Assembly: GCA_963844845.1 (NCBI GenBank)
Contig: CAWJPW010000011.1
Coordinates: 620,001 to 684,000 of the forward strand
Direction of reading: 5' to 3'
Source: CAWJPW01 sp963844845
Lineage (GTDB): Bacteria; Acidobacteriota; Thermoanaerobaculia; Thermoanaerobaculales; Sulfomarinibacteraceae
DNA: 64,000 bases
Under the pieces are notes generated by a model, which did not search any database, had not been told where the DNA came from, and saw only the letters and a list, made by a program, of their open reading frames with translations. A program made the translations under genes and the position numbers. Position 1 is the first letter of the stretch; each line of letters begins with the position of its first letter. Positions 61,308 to 64,000 of the stretch are shown here, in pieces.

Positions 61308-63731
61308 GTGCGCGAGAAGGCGCTGCGTTTGTTGACCCGCGTGGTCTGGGCCGCCGCGGCGGGGTGCGTCGCCGGGGCGCTGGTGGGCTGGGGTGCCGCC
61401 CAGGCCCTGCACATCCCACAGGTCGACCATCTCAGAGACAACTACCAACCCGCCGCCACGACCCGGGTCCTGGCCGACGACGGTTCGGTGGTGGCCACCT
61501 TCGCCCTGGAACGGCGCATCGTCCTCAAGCCCGAGGAGATCCCCGACAATCTCAAGCTCGCCATCGTGGCCATCGAGGACGCCGACTTCTACAACCATGG
61601 TGGTGTGGACCCAACCGCCATCGCGCGCGCCGCCTGGGTCATCTTCAAGAACGTTGTGCGCGGGCGACACCGGCTCGTCACCCAGGGTGGCTCCACCCTC
61701 ACCCAGCAGCTCGCCACCGACCTCTTTCTGGTCAAGGAGCGAACCCTCACGCGCAAGATCAAGGAAGCGCTCCTCGCCATCGACATCGAGAAGCGCTTCA
61801 GCAAGGACCAGATCCTCACCATGTACGCCAACCAGGTGTACCTGGGGCACGGTGCCTACGGAGTGGAAGCGGCCTCCCGGCTCTACTTCGGCAAGGCGGC
61901 CCGCGAGCTCAGCCTGGCGGAGGCGGCTCTTCTGGCAGGGATGATTCAGAACCCCGAGCGCCTGCGCAACCCGATCTCCAACCCCGAGGGCGCCCTCTCG
62001 CGCCGCAACCAGGTGCTCAAGAGCATGCGCAAACTGGGCTTCATCGACGACTCAGCCATGCAGGAGGCGCTCGCCCAACCCCTGGGAGCGTCGATCCACC
62101 GCGAGCGGCTCGGCGCCGGCTCGTACTTCGTCGAAGCGGTGCGCCAACGGCTCGACCAGCACTTCGGCTCTGAAGCCGTGTACAAGGACGGACTCGAGGT
62201 CCACACCACCATGGACCCCGCGCTGCAGCAGGCAGCTCAGAAGGCGGTGCGCGAGGGGCTGGTGGCGCTGGACATGGCGCAGGGATTTCGCAAGCCTCGC
62301 AACGTCGTTGCAGATGGCACAGCCCCCGCACCCGAGGACTATCAGGACCCCTCCTGGCGCGACCTCGAGCTCAAACCCGGCGCCATGGTCCGGGCGGTGG
62401 TCACCGTGGTCAGCGCCAACGAGGCCGAGCTGGCGATCGGCGCCAGCAGCGCCCGGCTCCCCCGCAAGAACGCGAAGTGGACGGGAACGACATCGCTCGC
62501 CCGAATCCTGCACCCCGGCGACCTGGTGCTGGTACGCCTCCCGGATCCGCTGCCGGAGGGAGGAGATCTCCCGGATGTGAAGCTGCTCCAGGAGCCCGCT
62601 TTGGAGGGGGCCTTGGTGGCGCTGGACAACCAGACGGGAGCGGTCCTCGCCTTGGTGGGCGGCTACGACTTCACGCGCTCGGAGTTCAACCGCGCCCTCC
62701 AGGCCCAGCGGCAGTGCGGCTCGGCGTTCAAGCCCTTCGTCTACCTCACCGCGTTTCAGCAGGGCTACACACCCGCAGACACCCTCTTCGACGCACCCTT
62801 CCTGCTGCCCGACGCCCATGGCGAACTCACCTACTGTCCCAAGAACTACTACGGCAAGTACTACGGCATCACCACTCTGCGGCGGGCCTTGGAGCTCAGC
62901 CACAATGCGACCGCCGTGAAGCTCCAGCAGCTGGTTGGCGGTGAGGCGGTGGTGGACACCGCCCGCGCCTTCGGCATCACCACTCCACTGCACCCCTACG
63001 CGTCGCTGGCCCTGGGCGCCCTGGAGGTCCGCCTCATCGACCTCACCCGCGCCTACGCCGGCTTCGCATCACTGGGGGAAACCCCCAATCCCTTCCTCGT
63101 CAGCTCGGTGGTCGACCGCAACGGGACGGTGCGCGAGCGAACCTTCCCCAGCTCCAAGCAGGTCGTGCCGCCGGCGGTGGACTACCTGCTCGTGAACGTG
63201 CTCCGGGGTGTCGTGGAACGCGGGACGGGCGCCGCAGCGGCCTCCCTGCCGGCCCACCTGGGCGGCAAGACCGGAACCACCGACGACTACACGGACGCAT
63301 GGTTCGTGGGGTTCTCACCGAGGATCACGGTGGGCGTGTGGGTGGGACGCGACCTCAAGGAGCCCATCGGCCGCAACATGACCGGTGCCCACGCTGCCCT
63401 GCCCATCTGGATGTCATTCATGAAGACCTACCTCGACGGGCTCAGTGAAGAGGAGCGCAGCGAAGACTTCCGTGTGCCCGCAGGAGTGGTGTTCACCCCC
63501 GTCGATCTCGACACCGGTCTGCGCGCCATTCCCTCGTGCCCCAAGGTGGTGTTGGAGTCGTTCCTGGACGGCACCGAGCCCACCGAGTCGTGCTCGGACA
63601 CGTGGCACGAGATCATCGACCTGCCGTGGCCGCTGCAGGAGCCCTTCTACACGCCGCGGCCGATGGAGCCCATGCCGTCTCCGGAGGCGCTGGCGGTGGC
63701 CGACGAGCGCAAGCTCGAGTCCCACAGCTGA
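61308..63731 (+). CDS. Penicillin-binding protein 1A, bifunctional transglycosylase/transpeptidase
   Basis: 807 residues. N-terminal membrane anchor (LTRVVWAAAAGCVAGALVGWG), glycosyltransferase 51 domain with EDADFYNHGGVDP, QGGSTLTQQLATDLFL, KIKEALLAIDIEKRFSK and the RLYFGKAARELSLAEAA block, an OB-like insert, then transpeptidase with SAFKPFVYL (S-x-x-K), SHNATA (S-x-N) and GKTGTTDDYTDAWFVGF (KTG). Builds peptidoglycan in the periplasm. GTG start with a -10-like box 6 bases before. The last ~100 residues after the KTG motif end in a short acidic tail. Confidence 0.95.
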   Translation: MREKALRLLTRVVWAAAAGCVAGALVGWGAAQALHIPQVDHLRDNYQPAATTRVLADDGSVVATFALERRIVLKPEEIPDNLKLAIVAIEDADFYNHGGVDPTAIARAAWVIFKNVVRGRHRLVTQGGSTLTQQLATDLFLVKERTLTRKIKEALLAIDIEKRFSKDQILTMYANQVYLGHGAYGVEAASRLYFGKAARELSLAEAALLAGMIQNPERLRNPISNPEGALSRRNQVLKSMRKLGFIDDSAMQEALAQPLGASIHRERLGAGSYFVEAVRQRLDQHFGSEAVYKDGLEVHTTMDPALQQAAQKAVREGLVALDMAQGFRKPRNVVADGTAPAPEDYQDPSWRDLELKPGAMVRAVVTVVSANEAELAIGASSARLPRKNAKWTGTTSLARILHPGDLVLVRLPDPLPEGGDLPDVKLLQEPALEGALVALDNQTGAVLALVGGYDFTRSEFNRALQAQRQCGSAFKPFVYLTAFQQGYTPADTLFDAPFLLPDAHGELTYCPKNYYGKYYGITTLRRALELSHNATAVKLQQLVGGEAVVDTARAFGITTPLHPYASLALGALEVRLIDLTRAYAGFASLGETPNPFLVSSVVDRNGTVRERTFPSSKQVVPPAVDYLLVNVLRGVVERGTGAAAASLPAHLGGKTGTTDDYTDAWFVGFSPRITVGVWVGRDLKEPIGRNMTGAHAALPIWMSFMKTYLDGLSEEERSEDFRVPAGVVFTPVDLDTGLRAIPSCPKVVLESFLDGTEPTESCSDTWHEIIDLPWPLQEPFYTPRPMEPMPSPEALAVADERKLESHS

Positions 63732-63772
63732 CAGCCGGGGGGCGGGACCACCCCACCGGGCGGGGGCGGGGG

Positions 63773-63939
63773 CTAGTGTCCTGTTTGGAAAATCCCAATG
63801 GACTATTCGCATGTCTCTGCGGCCCCTGGCTGCGTTGCTACTCCTCGAAGTAGCGTTGCTACGACTTCGTCGTCGCGCCTTGCCAGGAACCACGCTGGCT
63901 GCGCGACTAGCACATAGGACTTCCCAAACAGGACACTAG
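63773..63939. mobile_element. 167-bp MITE-like element with terminal inverted repeats
   Basis: Ends are 23-bp terminal inverted repeats with 21 matches: 63773-63795 (starts CTAGTGTCCTGTTTGG) and 63917-63939 (ends CCAAACAGGACACTAG). The inside holds two direct copies of GCGTTGCTAC and no open frame. Outer CTAG may be the target duplication. No transposase. Confidence 0.7.
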
Positions 63940-64000
63940 CTCGTCCGGCCGGTGCTGACGATGCCTTCGACCCTCTCGAGGAAGGCGTCGGCGGGCAGGT
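63936..64000 (-). CDS. C-terminal end of a gene running off the right edge, stop supplied by the MITE
   Basis: Partial. The last 20 residues read LPADAFLERVEGIVSTGRTS, and the TAG stop is made by the CTAG at the tip of the MITE-like element. High-GC codon use and no earlier stop in this frame support a real gene. Too short to name. Confidence 0.5.
   Translation of the reverse strand, partial: LPADAFLERVEGIVSTGRTS

Overview
The window is GC-rich (by eye roughly 68-70%), gene-dense DNA, almost certainly chromosomal, from a Gram-negative bacterium: it encodes a Skp/OmpH chaperone, a Dsb-like lipoprotein and PBP1A. Several features suggest an Acidobacteriota (Thermoanaerobaculia-like) or deltaproteobacterial-grade organism: many sigma-54-type regulators, proteins with an N-terminal DUF4388/PATAN-like region, GT-C membrane glycosyltransferases, secreted Ig-repeat proteins and frequent ATGA/GTGA stop-start overlaps. 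The lineage is an inference, not a demonstration.

Layout. 1-6.1 kb: a minus-strand redox operon (small Cys protein, GltD-HdrD-like fusion, NuoG/FdhA-like, NuoE-like, NuoF-like running off the edge) behind a candidate -24/-12 promoter. 6.4-9.6 kb: Dsb-like lipoprotein, quinone oxidoreductase, recA. 9.7-16.1 kb: GT-C glycosyltransferase coupled to an LtaS-like enzyme with two Ig-like modules, then a hydrolase and skp. 16.2-24.4 kb: truncated receiver, degenerate sigma-54-type regulator, NUDIX, a gene-free stretch with inverted repeats, pcnB coupled to an NtrC-type regulator, an alcohol dehydrogenase and a secreted four-repeat protein. 24.6-30 kb: deacetylase-like enzyme divergent from a flippase-like protein, then nrdR-hsp20-lon. 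30-39.6 kb (minus): UXS-like, ABC-F, thymidine phosphorylase and TPR protein; then PAP2, ArnT-like, RmuC and SurE. 39.7-47.6 kb: symporter with a 38-residue partner, an aminotransferase, a TetR/FadR-like repressor with a perfect operator coupled to an acyl-CoA ligase, and a second GT-C protein.

47.6-51.7 kb: a partner-switching module (PP2C phosphatase, STAS protein, RsbW-like kinase, small membrane peptide) downstream of a GAF-AAA-Fis regulator, with a candidate sigma-54 promoter and matching palindromes between them. 51.7-52.6 kb: tRNA-Val and tRNA-Asp followed by a 205-bp tandem repeat array in which every unit carries the 3' end of tRNA-Asp in inverted orientation; this and the neighbouring sigma-54 module are the most unusual parts of the window. 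52.7-64 kb: UspA, PATAN/SPOR and PATAN/J/TPR proteins, DUF4126, a YacP-like NYN protein, an ALDH7-type dehydrogenase, an NtrX-like regulator coupled to pyrE, folK, PBP1A and a 167-bp MITE-like element that supplies the stop codon of a gene entering from the right edge.

Many genes overlap by 1-4 bp and are probably translationally coupled. A second group has a -10-like hexamer 6-7 bp upstream of the start codon and no ribosome-binding site, which suggests leaderless transcripts.
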